Below are positions 1 to 5,629 of a stretch of 5,629 nucleotides of DNA, one piece after another (within the stretch, counting starts at the first letter, position 1; every line of letters starts with the position of its first letter). The position numbers and the translations under genes are program-made. A model generated the notes under the pieces. The model saw nothing but the letters and a program-made list of their open reading frames with translations, was not told the DNA's origin and searched no databases. The stretch is from Pseudomonadota bacterium. Its GTDB lineage: Bacteria > Pseudomonadota > Gammaproteobacteria > Xanthomonadales > Rhodanobacteraceae. The stretch lies in the NCBI GenBank assembly GCA_021777635.1, contig JAJYDI010000111.1, positions 1 to 5,629 on the forward strand, given 5' to 3'.

Positions 1-86
1 ATCACCAGCGCGCCGGCGGACAGCGCTTTCCATTCCGGCCACAGATAGTCGAGCAGCCACGCGTGCGGGCGCGCGCGCCGCGCCAT
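1..86 (-). CDS. N-terminus of an unidentified membrane protein, possibly an ABC transporter (partial)
   Basis: Only the first 28 codons lie in the window; the gene runs off the left edge. It begins at an ATG whose A is also the last base of the TGA of the preceding glycosyltransferase gene (TGATG), so translation is probably coupled. A GGTGG about 9 bases upstream may act as ribosome binding site. The visible peptide has a basic start (MARRARPHAW), then LLDYLWPEWKALSAGALV. This resembles the short amphipathic lead-in to the first membrane helix of MsbA-type ABC exporters, where a 'LLxYLxPxxxxL' pattern is common. The position after three glycosyltransferases fits an exporter or flippase for their product. 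That function is inference from 28 residues plus context. Another membrane protein, such as a polymerase, ligase or MATE-type flippase, is possible. The existence of the gene is much better supported than its identity. Confidence 0.55.
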   Translation of the reverse strand, partial: MARRARPHAWLLDYLWPEWKALSAGALV

Positions 87-1339
87 CACTGCGCCACCGC
101 CCGGCATACTGTTGGCGCCCGCGCCAGTGACAGCGCCTGTTCGACCACGTGCGCCCAGCTGTGGCTGGCCGCCGCGAGCTCGGCGGCACGTCCCATCTGA
201 CGGCGATGATCGGGCGCATCGATCAGCTCCAGCAGCGCCTGCGCGCAGGCGACCGGATCACCCGGCATGTATAGCCGTCCGGTGGCCTGATCCTGGATCA
301 ACTCGGCGATCTGGCCGATCCGCGGCGCCACAACCGGGCAGCCGGCAGCCATCGACTCGATGATTTTCAGCGGCGAGAAATAGAAATCCGGATCCGGCAG
401 GTAGGGCGCAACGCTCACGTCCATCGCATCGAGCCAGGCCGGAATCTCGGCGTGCGGCACCCGCCCAGGCAGGGTGACCTGACGCTCCAGGCCCCACTCG
501 GCGACGCGGCTGCGGATGGTCTCCAGTTCCGGGCCGTCACCGACGGCGAGCAGCCGCAGCTCGGGCCGGATCTCCACCAGCGCCCGGAACACTTCGAGCA
601 GAAACATCATGCCGTGCCAGGGTTTGAAGCTGCCGACGAAACCCAGCACCGGACTGCCGCCCAGCCCCAGCTGCGCGCGCAGGGCGCTGCCGCCCTGGTG
701 TTTGCCGAAGCGCGCCAGATCCACCCCGTTGGGCAAGACGTGCACCGCCTGCTGGCTGCCGAGGATGTGCCCGACATGCTCGGCCACCGCGGCGGACACC
801 GCCACGATCGCATCGGCTCCGCGGTAGGACTCCACTTCCGCCACGCGCGACTCGCGCTCCAGCCGCAGCCCGCGAAAGCGCCGCTGCTCCTCGACCAGCG
901 GTGCATTCACCTCGAGCAGGCGCGGCACGCCGAGTCGCCGTGCCACGCGCACGCCGGCCCGGTGCAGCAGAGCGTGACGCTCGTACACGAGATCGGGTCG
1001 GAAGCCGGTGCCGGCGAGATGGGTCAGCACACGCGCAGAGAACGTGCGGTCATAGGCCAGCCGCGAGATTTCGCGGCGCAAGGCCAGATCGGACAGCGCG
1101 GACACCGGCAACCCCAATTCGATGCACGCCGCATGCAGGTCGGCATCGGTGACGCTGTATTCGATGCAGGCGATCCGCGCCGGCGGCGGCGGATTGCCGC
1201 TGCCGAGCGTGGCGCAGGCCAGCAACACGTCATGACCGAGTTCGGTCGCGGCCGTGACGAATTCGCGCACATGCACCGAGGCGCCCTTGTCACCGAGTAC
1301 CGGAATGCCACGATCGGGATTCATGTAGAGGATTTTCAT
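86..1339 (-). CDS. GT4-family glycosyltransferase
   Basis: A cytoplasmic or membrane-associated retaining glycosyltransferase of the GT-B fold, family GT4, expected to move a sugar from a nucleotide-sugar donor to a glycan or lipid-linked acceptor. The 417-residue protein starts MKILYMNPDRG. The N-terminal acceptor domain holds the glycine loop GDKGASVHVREF (16-27), YERHALLHRAG (119-129) and LEVNAPLVEEQ (142-152). The linker has LPNGVDLARF (202-211). The C-terminal donor domain has GFVGSFKPWHG (233-243), VGDGPE (266-271) and FYFSPLKIIESMAAG (319-333). In the EX7E motif the second Glu is E328 and the first is replaced by Tyr320, as in the GT4 subgroup with 'FSPLKxxExMAAG'. I chose this ATG because a GAGG sits 7 bases upstream and the family N-terminus begins here. 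An in-frame ATG 24 codons upstream would add an Arg-rich leader lying inside the previous gene. The gene overlaps its upstream neighbour by 4 bases (ATGA). Donor and acceptor cannot be told from sequence. Confidence 0.93.
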   Translation of the reverse strand: MKILYMNPDRGIPVLGDKGASVHVREFVTAATELGHDVLLACATLGSGNPPPPARIACIEYSVTDADLHAACIELGLPVSALSDLALRREISRLAYDRTFSARVLTHLAGTGFRPDLVYERHALLHRAGVRVARRLGVPRLLEVNAPLVEEQRRFRGLRLERESRVAEVESYRGADAIVAVSAAVAEHVGHILGSQQAVHVLPNGVDLARFGKHQGGSALRAQLGLGGSPVLGFVGSFKPWHGMMFLLEVFRALVEIRPELRLLAVGDGPELETIRSRVAEWGLERQVTLPGRVPHAEIPAWLDAMDVSVAPYLPDPDFYFSPLKIIESMAAGCPVVAPRIGQIAELIQDQATGRLYMPGDPVACAQALLELIDAPDHRRQMGRAAELAAASHSWAHVVEQALSLARAPTVCRAVAQ

Positions 1340-2655
1340 GAGGCGACCTCGACGTTGGTCGTTGGGTATTCGGCGGCGGCGGGGGGTGTCTGGTCGCTGA
1401 CTTCGCTGCACTCATGGCATTCGATCAGCGCGTGCAGGCGGCGCGTGGTGGTCCACAGATCGAAGTCCTGCTCCAACCGCGCGCGCGCCGCGCGCGCCAG
1501 CTGCGCCGCCGCGTGCGGGTCGGCCAGCAGCCGGCCCAGCGCATCGGCCATGGCGCTCGGGTCATTCGGCGGCGCCAGCAGTCCGGTGTGTCCGTGCTGA
1601 ACCAGCTCCGGTATGCCGGACACATCCGTCGACACGACAGGGATGCCGATCGCCATCGCTTCGGCGATGACATTCGGAATGCCGTCGCGATCGCCATCGT
1701 CGGCAATGCGTGGCGCCAGCGCGAACAGATCGGCGTGGCGGTACAGCGCGATGAGCTTCGAATGCGTCATCGCACCCTCCAGCGTCACCCTGTCCTGCAG
1801 CTGCAGCTGCGCGATCTGCGTCGCGAGGACGCCGCGCAGCGGGCCCTCACCGACGATCATGCAGCGGAAGGAGTGACCGCGCTCGCGCAGCAGCGCACAG
1901 GCCGTGATCAGATCATCGTGACCCTTCTTCTCCACCAGCCGGCCCACGGAAAGTATCAGCCGGGGCTGTGCCTGCGCAGTGGGCTGCGGCGCTTCACGCA
2001 CACCGAACTGCGACAGGTCGATGCCGTGATAGACCAGATGCACCTTGCCGGCATCGGCACCGAGCAGATCCTGCAGGTAGCGGGCGTTGTAGCCGGTGCA
2101 GGTGGCGACAAAGGTGGCCGCGCGCGCGCGCCGCTGGATCACGCGCGGCGGGGTCAGGTACAGATCCTTGGCATGCGCGGTGAAGCTGAAGGGAATGCCG
2201 GACATCAGGCTGGCGAAGCGCGCCGTCGCCGCTGGCGCATTGGCGAAATGCGCGTGGATGTGGCGGATCCCCGCATGGCGGCAAGTGCTTGCCACATAGC
2301 CGCCGCGACCGAACTGCTTCCATACCGACAGCGGGGTGGGCGAAAGGGCGGACCAGAGCATCGCTCGCAACACCGCGCCCGCATAGCGCAGCGGTGAAGC
2401 GGCCAGCATGCGGCCGTGCACGCGGGCAAGACTGGCCCACTTGGCGCGACCTTGCGGTGGCAGCGAATGGATCGGCGCGACCACTTCGCTCACCATCGGG
2501 TGATGCGGCGGCAGCTCCGGCGGCAGCAGCGAAAAGATGTGCAGCTGCGCGCCCAGCCGCTCCATCGCGCGGATCTCGTTGAGGATGAAGGTCTCGGTCA
2601 GGCGCGGATAACGCTTCATCACGTAGGCAATCGGTCCCGCCGCAGGGTCGATCAT
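1336..2655 (-). CDS. GT4-family glycosyltransferase, WcaL/colanic-acid-type
   Basis: A GT-B-fold glycosyltransferase of 439 residues, in the group that includes WcaL-type enzymes of exopolysaccharide synthesis. The N-terminus AYVMKRYPRLTETFILNEI (10-28) is the hallmark of that group. It is followed by HAHFAN (134-139), FTAHAKDLY (158-166), YHGID (209-213), SVGRLVEKKG (236-245), GEGP (269-272) and the donor-site motif DGIPNVIAEAMAIG (324-337), then SGIPELV (346-352). The EX7E motif reads D324...E332, a usual variant in this group. The last 25 or so residues (after HALIECHE) are polar and Pro/Ala-rich and look like an unstructured tail. The start ATG overlaps the stop of the gene before it as ATGA, and a GGAG lies 8 bases upstream, at the end of that gene. 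The stop overlaps the next start the same way. The likely role is adding one sugar during assembly of a surface or secreted polysaccharide. The linkage and sugar are unknown, and WcaL itself is too specific a name. Confidence 0.93.
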   Translation of the reverse strand: MIDPAAGPIAYVMKRYPRLTETFILNEIRAMERLGAQLHIFSLLPPELPPHHPMVSEVVAPIHSLPPQGRAKWASLARVHGRMLAASPLRYAGAVLRAMLWSALSPTPLSVWKQFGRGGYVASTCRHAGIRHIHAHFANAPAATARFASLMSGIPFSFTAHAKDLYLTPPRVIQRRARAATFVATCTGYNARYLQDLLGADAGKVHLVYHGIDLSQFGVREAPQPTAQAQPRLILSVGRLVEKKGHDDLITACALLRERGHSFRCMIVGEGPLRGVLATQIAQLQLQDRVTLEGAMTHSKLIALYRHADLFALAPRIADDGDRDGIPNVIAEAMAIGIPVVSTDVSGIPELVQHGHTGLLAPPNDPSAMADALGRLLADPHAAAQLARAARARLEQDFDLWTTTRRLHALIECHECSEVSDQTPPAAAEYPTTNVEVAS

Positions 2656-4094
2656 GCCCGGCGCTCCAGCGGGGTCGCCGTCGCGCAGGAGCTTTCGAGC
2701 AGATACTGCGCGACCCGCTCGGCGCCGTTCAGGTCGATCACCGCACTGGCGGACTCCAGCAGCGGCGGCGCGGTCAGCGCGGCGGGAATCAGCGCCGCGA
2801 GTTTCTGCACCAGATCCGCGTCGGGCTCGACGCTCCAGACGGCACCCAGTTTCGCCAGCAGACCGGCGCGCATGCGCTGCTCGGCCCGCGGTGCGGCGCG
2901 CGGTACCAGTATGGCGCGCTTGCGCAAGGCCATGATTTCGGCGCTGGTGTTGTATCCCGCCATCGCCACCACCAGATCGGCCGCGCGCAGGCTCGGCACC
3001 AGATCGGTCGTGTAATCCACCAGCTCGACATCCGGCCGGCCCGCTGCACGCTGGCGCAAGGCATCGCTCTCGTCACCGGGCATCAGCGGCCCGGTGACAA
3101 CCACCGAATGCACGCTGCCCCATGGCAGATGCGCGAGTGCCCGCAGGTAGGCGTCCATCAGGAAGAAGCCGTCGCCACCGCCGCCAGCGGTGACCAGCAC
3201 CACCGGACGTCCCTGCGGGCGCTCCGGATTCCAGCAAGGCTGCGTCTGCTCCGCGCCGGCGGGCCGAGCGTGCGCCGCGGGCGCCGCCACAACGTGTCCG
3301 CAATAGCGTACGCGCGCGCCGAGCGAGGGCGACATGCCATACCCTTCGACCACATCGAACAGCGCCCGGCTGCCATAGACGAAAATATCGTCATAGGCCT
3401 GCTCCAGCAGCGGATAGATTTCCTGCTCGCGCCACAGCTTTTGCACGGTGGCCGGGCTGTCGAGGATATCGCGCAGGCCAATGATGGTCCGCGTCTGGGG
3501 AAGCTCCCGGCGAATCAGCGCCAGCGTCGAAAGCAGTTCTCCGTTCATGCCGGCGGGGGCATGATCGACCAGGAACACATCCGGCCGGTAGCGCAGGATG
3601 GTCTTGAGAATCAGCGCTTCGCGGTATCCCTTGACCATCCCGAACAGCTGATCGCCATCGCGCGCGGCGTACTGCTCGGCACCGGTTTTTACCACCGGTG
3701 GCAGCGGTTGAACCCGCAGGCCAGGCGGAAGATTCCACTGCTGGATGACCGGCGAACCGGTCAGCAGTCGAACCGAAAATCTCCCTTCGCACTCCAGCAG
3801 GCGTGTGGCGATGGCGAGGTTGCGACGCAGATGTCCCAGGCCGAACGTGTCATGCGAATACAGCACCACTTTCACGCTGCCGCCGGATCGGTCGGCCCGC
3901 GCAGCGTATGTCTGCCTGCGTTCATCGGCGGCGCTGTCGGCATGCTCCGGTTTGCTCACCTGGATCATCCGGCGCGACGGCGCAGCGATCTCGGTCGACG
4001 TGCGCAGCAGGCTGTGGGTCGGAGTGGACACGCGCAGCGACACGCCTTCCACCACGCACGTATCGGCGCCGAAACTTGTTGCATGACCAGGCAT
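2652..4094 (-). CDS. MurG-like glycosyltransferase of the COG4671 type, with N-terminal extension
   Basis: A predicted GT-B glycosyltransferase distantly like MurG (GT28). The family opening YSHDTFGLGHLRRNLAIA is at 79-96 of 480 residues. FLVDHAPAGM (174-183) follows in the N-terminal domain. The C-terminal domain has the glycine loop VTAGGGGDGFF (301-311), then AADLVVAMAGYNTSAEIMAL (371-390) and LVPRAAPRAEQ (396-406), matching the UDP-sugar-binding part of MurG-like enzymes. The first 73 residues precede the normal family start and contain no motif I recognise. Two starts compete. The ATG at 4094 has GGAG 6 bases upstream and lies about 27 bases after the predicted sigma-54 transcription start. 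A GTG at 3873-3875 would give a protein beginning VKVVLYSHDTFG (407 residues), just as relatives begin, but has only a weak GGCGGC before it. I prefer 4094 on translation signals. An ATG at residue 43 is a third, weaker option. It is first in the glycan operon and overlaps the next gene by 4 bases. Substrate unknown. Confidence 0.88.
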   Translation of the reverse strand: MPGHATSFGADTCVVEGVSLRVSTPTHSLLRTSTEIAAPSRRMIQVSKPEHADSAADERRQTYAARADRSGGSVKVVLYSHDTFGLGHLRRNLAIATRLLECEGRFSVRLLTGSPVIQQWNLPPGLRVQPLPPVVKTGAEQYAARDGDQLFGMVKGYREALILKTILRYRPDVFLVDHAPAGMNGELLSTLALIRRELPQTRTIIGLRDILDSPATVQKLWREQEIYPLLEQAYDDIFVYGSRALFDVVEGYGMSPSLGARVRYCGHVVAAPAAHARPAGAEQTQPCWNPERPQGRPVVLVTAGGGGDGFFLMDAYLRALAHLPWGSVHSVVVTGPLMPGDESDALRQRAAGRPDVELVDYTTDLVPSLRAADLVVAMAGYNTSAEIMALRKRAILVPRAAPRAEQRMRAGLLAKLGAVWSVEPDADLVQKLAALIPAALTAPPLLESASAVIDLNGAERVAQYLLESSCATATPLERRA

Positions 4095-4100
4095 GTGACG

Positions 4101-4104
4101 CTCC
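4101..4104 (-). promoter_or_regulatory. Ribosome binding site (GGAG) for the first operon gene
   Basis: The minus strand reads GCGGAGCGTCAC then ATG, placing GGAG 6 bases before the start at 4094. It is the best-spaced Shine-Dalgarno near this gene's start. It is the main reason for choosing the long form of the COG4671-type glycosyltransferase over the internal GTG at 3873-3875. Confidence 0.65.
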
Positions 4105-4131
4105 GCGAAAGGTGGCTGACCCTACGCCTGG

Positions 4132-4148
4132 AGCGATATTCGTGCCAA
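4132..4148 (-). promoter_or_regulatory. Candidate sigma-54 (RpoN) -24/-12 promoter of the glycan operon
   Basis: The minus strand reads TTGGCACGAATATCGCT. The sigma-54 consensus is YTGGCACGNNNNTTGCW, so this matches at every fixed position except one (TCGC in place of TTGC). The invariant GG (4145-4146) and GC (4133-4134) are present with correct spacing. The start of transcription would fall near 4121, leaving a leader of about 27 bases that contains the GGAG and ends at the ATG at 4094. The site lies in the only intergenic gap upstream of the glycosyltransferase operon and points the right way. I found no convincing sigma-70 -35/-10 pair in the same stretch. If real, the operon needs an AAA+ enhancer-binding activator, which is not encoded in the window. 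Confidence 0.65.
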
Positions 4149-4156
4149 TCGAACAA

Positions 4157-4175
4157 ATGCTTGTTTTTCAAGCAT
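4157..4175. repeat. Perfect 7-bp palindrome with 5-base spacer (possible operator)
   Basis: ATGCTTG, then TTTTT, then CAAGCAT on the plus strand. It lies 9 bases upstream of the candidate -24 box, at about -36 to -54 from the predicted transcription start. An overlapping GCAT-ATTC-ATGC (4172-4183) adds a further ATGC half-site. There is no T-run after the stem on either strand, so it is not an intrinsic terminator. The AT-rich sequence and placement suggest a protein-binding site. The protein is unknown. Confidence 0.5.
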
Positions 4176-4214
4176 ATTCATGCACTTTTAAGGCGGCGCG
4201 CAGGCTACCGAAAC

Positions 4215-4240
4215 TTGCAGGGTGCAGGGTTTGTCTGCAA
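4215..4240. repeat. Inverted repeat TTGCAG/CTGCAA with internal 7-bp tandem repeat (possible enhancer site)
   Basis: TTGCAG (4215-4220) and CTGCAA (4235-4240) are inverted, 14 bases apart, with centres 20 bases (about two helical turns) apart. Overlapping the left arm, GCAGGGT occurs twice in tandem (4217-4223 and 4224-4230). The centre lies about 106 bases upstream of the predicted sigma-54 start, within the range where enhancer-binding proteins usually bind. The arms are short, so chance cannot be excluded. Confidence 0.35.
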
Positions 4241-4244
4241 CCGT

Positions 4245-4273
4245 TTGCGCGGTCATCGCGCTACGGTGCGCAA
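4245..4273. repeat. Weak inverted repeat TTGCGC/GCGCAA downstream of the binding-protein gene
   Basis: TTGCGC (4245-4250) and GCGCAA (4268-4273) could pair around a 17-base loop, 20 bases after the stop of the small binding-protein gene. The stem is short and no T-run follows on the minus strand, so it is a poor intrinsic terminator. It could be a second, related TTGC...GCAA protein site next to the one at 4215-4240, or chance. I see no clear terminator anywhere between the two transcription units. Confidence 0.2.
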
Positions 4274-4292
4274 GTGCAGGGGTTCCGAATCA

Positions 4293-4808
4293 TCAGTGCG
4301 TCGCGCGATCCGGACACGCTCCGGCCGGCTGCAAGGATGACGCTGCAGGGAGCGTAAGCAGCAGCACGGCATGGACATCCGCGGTGACGAAGCACGGTTT
4401 CACGTAGCCGATGGCGCCGGGCGTCTTGGCCACGAATTCCACCACGGCCGCCTCGGACCCGAGCACGTAAGGGGGACTGACGCCCTGGAAGTACTGCTGA
4501 TTCCAATAGTTCTGCAATCGCAATTCGCTCATGCCGATGGCAGCGCGGGAAAAGGCCTGCCGCAGCCTGCTGTCCGGCGGCAGATTGACCGGAATATAGG
4601 CATGCCCCTGCGGGTCGACAAAGATCTTCTTCAGATAGATGTTGCGCAGCATCCCGGGATCGATCGCCTGCGCGTCGTGTGCATGGCTCGAAACGATGAC
4701 CGCGATCTTCGATTCACCCGCCGGTGCAGCCTTTGCGTAACGCGCGAAGGTGCCCGCGACGACGAGGACGCCAAGCACAACCAGTCGGCGGCTGGATAGT
4801 GACGGCAT
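4293..4808 (-). CDS. Small secreted PBP-like (phosphate-binding-protein-type) protein
   Basis: A 171-residue protein with a Sec signal peptide: basic MPSLSSRR, hydrophobic LVVLGVLVVAG, then AKA near residue 27 as likely cleavage site, giving a periplasmic product. The mature part looks like the short single-domain relatives of phosphate ABC transporter binding proteins. IDPGMLRNIYLKKIF (49-63) matches the 'L..IFLGK' segment, PVNLPPDSRLRQAF (73-86) the 'PV....S..R..F' segment, YWNQQYFQGVSPP (101-113) the 'YW....F.G...PP' segment, and VVEFVAKTPGAIGYV (122-136) the conserved end. It is about half as long as PstS, as usual for this subfamily. Two cysteines (139, 165) could form a disulphide. The ATG is 3 bases after the stop of the barrel-protein gene with no strong ribosome binding site, so coupling is likely. 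No permease or ATPase is adjacent, so transport is unproven. A sensory or accessory role with the barrel is equally possible. Confidence 0.85.
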   Translation of the reverse strand: MPSLSSRRLVVLGVLVVAGTFARYAKAAPAGESKIAVIVSSHAHDAQAIDPGMLRNIYLKKIFVDPQGHAYIPVNLPPDSRLRQAFSRAAIGMSELRLQNYWNQQYFQGVSPPYVLGSEAAVVEFVAKTPGAIGYVKPCFVTADVHAVLLLTLPAASSLQPAGACPDRATH

Positions 4809-4811
4809 GAT

Positions 4812-5629
4812 TCAGAACAGCACGCCGATCGAGGCCAGCACGCCGTTCGGCGCCAGCGCGGCATTGTTGTTTCCCTCACGGTATTCGAGCTTGAGCGAGA
4901 GGCCGGATTCGGGCCGGTAGTCGATGCCGAATGTCCTCAGGGTCACCCACTGGCTGGGCAGCGAATTCCGGTACCGCTCATAGCGTCCCACGGCATACAG
5001 GTGCCGCGGCAGCGGAACAACCGCCTGCACATAGCCACCGTATTCATCCGGAACCTGGGGGCTGTCCGCCGTGCGCCAGATGCCCTCGCCGCTGAATTCG
5101 ACGTGGCGGCCTGACCATCCGAAGTCGATGCCGGTGAGCCGGTACTGCTGCTGCGGATTTTTCAGGGCATAGCGGACGTACGACGCGCCCAGGCTCAGAC
5201 GGTCGTCCAGCATGTGATAGAGAAATTGGCCGCCGATGGCATGCTGAAAGTCGTTCCTCAGCGTGCTGCTGGCGCCATAGTCGGTGAATGCCAGATTGTG
5301 GCTGCGGGTGAAGGCGAGCGCTTTGCTGTCATCCGCGAACAGCCAGTAATCGAGATCGTTGTGCATGAGGCTGACGGTGCCGTACAGCATGGCGCCGCTG
5401 GCATGGCGCGAGAAGCTGCCCGTGGTGGTCAGCGGGCGCGACACCGTCCATACGAGGGGGTCGGCATGCACCAGATTCCACTGCCCCACCGGGGTCAGGA
5501 ACTTGCCGAAGCGCAGCGTGATGCCGCTGCGGGTGTGATAGTCGGCGTAGAGCCGCTCGACATCGATATTGGCATCCTTGGTGGTGGCGTGCTGGCTGTC
5601 GATGACCAGCGCGTCGCCGAGTTCGGTTT
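4812..5629 (-). CDS. Outer-membrane beta-barrel (porin-like) protein, C-terminal part
   Basis: The reading frame stays open from the right edge to a TGA at 4812, giving 271 residues without the N-terminus, so the signal peptide and true start are outside. It shows alternating polar and aromatic residues typical of amphipathic strands, for example VERLYADYHTRSGITLRFGKF near the edge, then FLTPVGQWNLVHADPLVW, FLYHMLDDRLSLGASYVRYAL, HLYAVGRYERYRN and LSLKLEYREG. It ends in ASIGVLF, with the C-terminal Phe used as the barrel-assembly signal. A GTG at 5489 is in frame but lies inside the conserved strand-turn 'RFGKFLTPVGQW', so it is not the start. It forms a pair with the PBP-like gene 3 bases downstream. 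By analogy with such pairs it may be a channel for phosphate or another anion, but the sequence alone does not show specificity. Confidence 0.82.
   Translation of the reverse strand, partial: TELGDALVIDSQHATTKDANIDVERLYADYHTRSGITLRFGKFLTPVGQWNLVHADPLVWTVSRPLTTTGSFSRHASGAMLYGTVSLMHNDLDYWLFADDSKALAFTRSHNLAFTDYGASSTLRNDFQHAIGGQFLYHMLDDRLSLGASYVRYALKNPQQQYRLTGIDFGWSGRHVEFSGEGIWRTADSPQVPDEYGGYVQAVVPLPRHLYAVGRYERYRNSLPSQWVTLRTFGIDYRPESGLSLKLEYREGNNNAALAPNGVLASIGVLF

Noticed and set aside
1340..1411. Upstream ATG for the GT4 gene, adding 24 residues
   Set aside because: The leader is an Arg/Pro-rich readout of the preceding gene's tail in another frame; the ATG at 1339 has GAGG 7 bases upstream and matches the family N-terminus.
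452..1600. Long plus-strand open frame antisense to the two GT4 genes
   Set aside because: It is rich in Arg, Gln, His and Ala with no family motif, and lies opposite strongly recognised genes. GC-rich codon bias commonly leaves such antisense frames open.
1795..1807. Short CTGCAG tandem repeat
   Set aside because: It encodes Leu-Gln repeats (QLQLQ) within the WcaL-like enzyme; too short to be a meaningful repeat.
2119..2131. Alternating CG tract of 13 bases, with similar tracts at 69-78 and 1478-1497 (possible Z-DNA)
   Set aside because: All lie in coding sequence and are explained by runs of Arg and Ala codons in a GC-rich genome.
1414..2397. 327-codon plus-strand open frame opposite the WcaL-like gene
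   Set aside because: Same compositional cause; no motif, and the opposite strand carries an intact conserved enzyme.
4135..4168. Sigma-70 promoter using TTGAAA (4163-4168) as -35 or AATATC (4135-4140) as -10
   Set aside because: No partner hexamer is found at 16-18 bases from either; the sigma-54 match in the same place is far better.
4157..4175. Palindrome as an intrinsic terminator for the PBP-like gene
   Set aside because: The stem is AT-rich and 7 bp, there is no T-run after it on the minus strand, and it sits over 100 bases after the stop codon.
3108..4340. 410-codon plus-strand open frame spanning the COG4671-type gene and the intergenic region
   Set aside because: It runs antisense through the glycosyltransferase, its ribosome binding site and the promoter, and shows no recognisable domain.
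1..5629. CRISPR array, tRNA, rRNA, insertion sequence or toxin-antitoxin genes
   Set aside because: No regularly spaced repeats, cloverleaf, transposase motif or terminal inverted repeats were seen on either strand.

Overview
This 5.6 kb, GC-rich window carries genes on the minus strand only. Codon use, Shine-Dalgarno sequences and tightly overlapping genes suggest a Gram-negative proteobacterium, probably beta or gamma. An outer-membrane barrel protein and a candidate sigma-54 promoter agree with this. I cannot name the species.

The minus strand reads from right to left. At the right edge (4812-5629) is the C-terminal part of an outer-membrane beta-barrel (porin-like) protein. Three bases later comes a small secreted protein with a phosphate-binding-protein-like fold (4293-4808). 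A roughly 200-base intergenic stretch (4095-4292) follows. It contains an AT-rich island, several inverted repeats and a near-consensus -24/-12 (sigma-54) promoter pointing at the next operon.

That operon runs to the left edge: a MurG-like glycosyltransferase of the COG4671 type (2652-4094), a WcaL-like GT4 glycosyltransferase (1336-2655), a second GT4 glycosyltransferase (86-1339), and the first 28 codons of a fourth gene (1-86). The fourth gene starts like an ABC-transporter membrane domain, but too little is present to be sure. All junctions overlap (ATGA, ATGA, TGATG), so the four genes are probably translated as a coupled unit.

Taken together, the left four-fifths looks like part of a surface or secreted glycan pathway in which three cytoplasmic glycosyltransferases extend an acceptor and a membrane protein may move the product. 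The glycan is not identifiable from the sequence. The right end is a separate envelope module (porin plus small binding protein) that may concern anion uptake or sensing. The observations most worth checking are the sigma-54 promoter with its upstream inverted repeats, and the unusual 73-residue N-terminal extension on the first glycosyltransferase.
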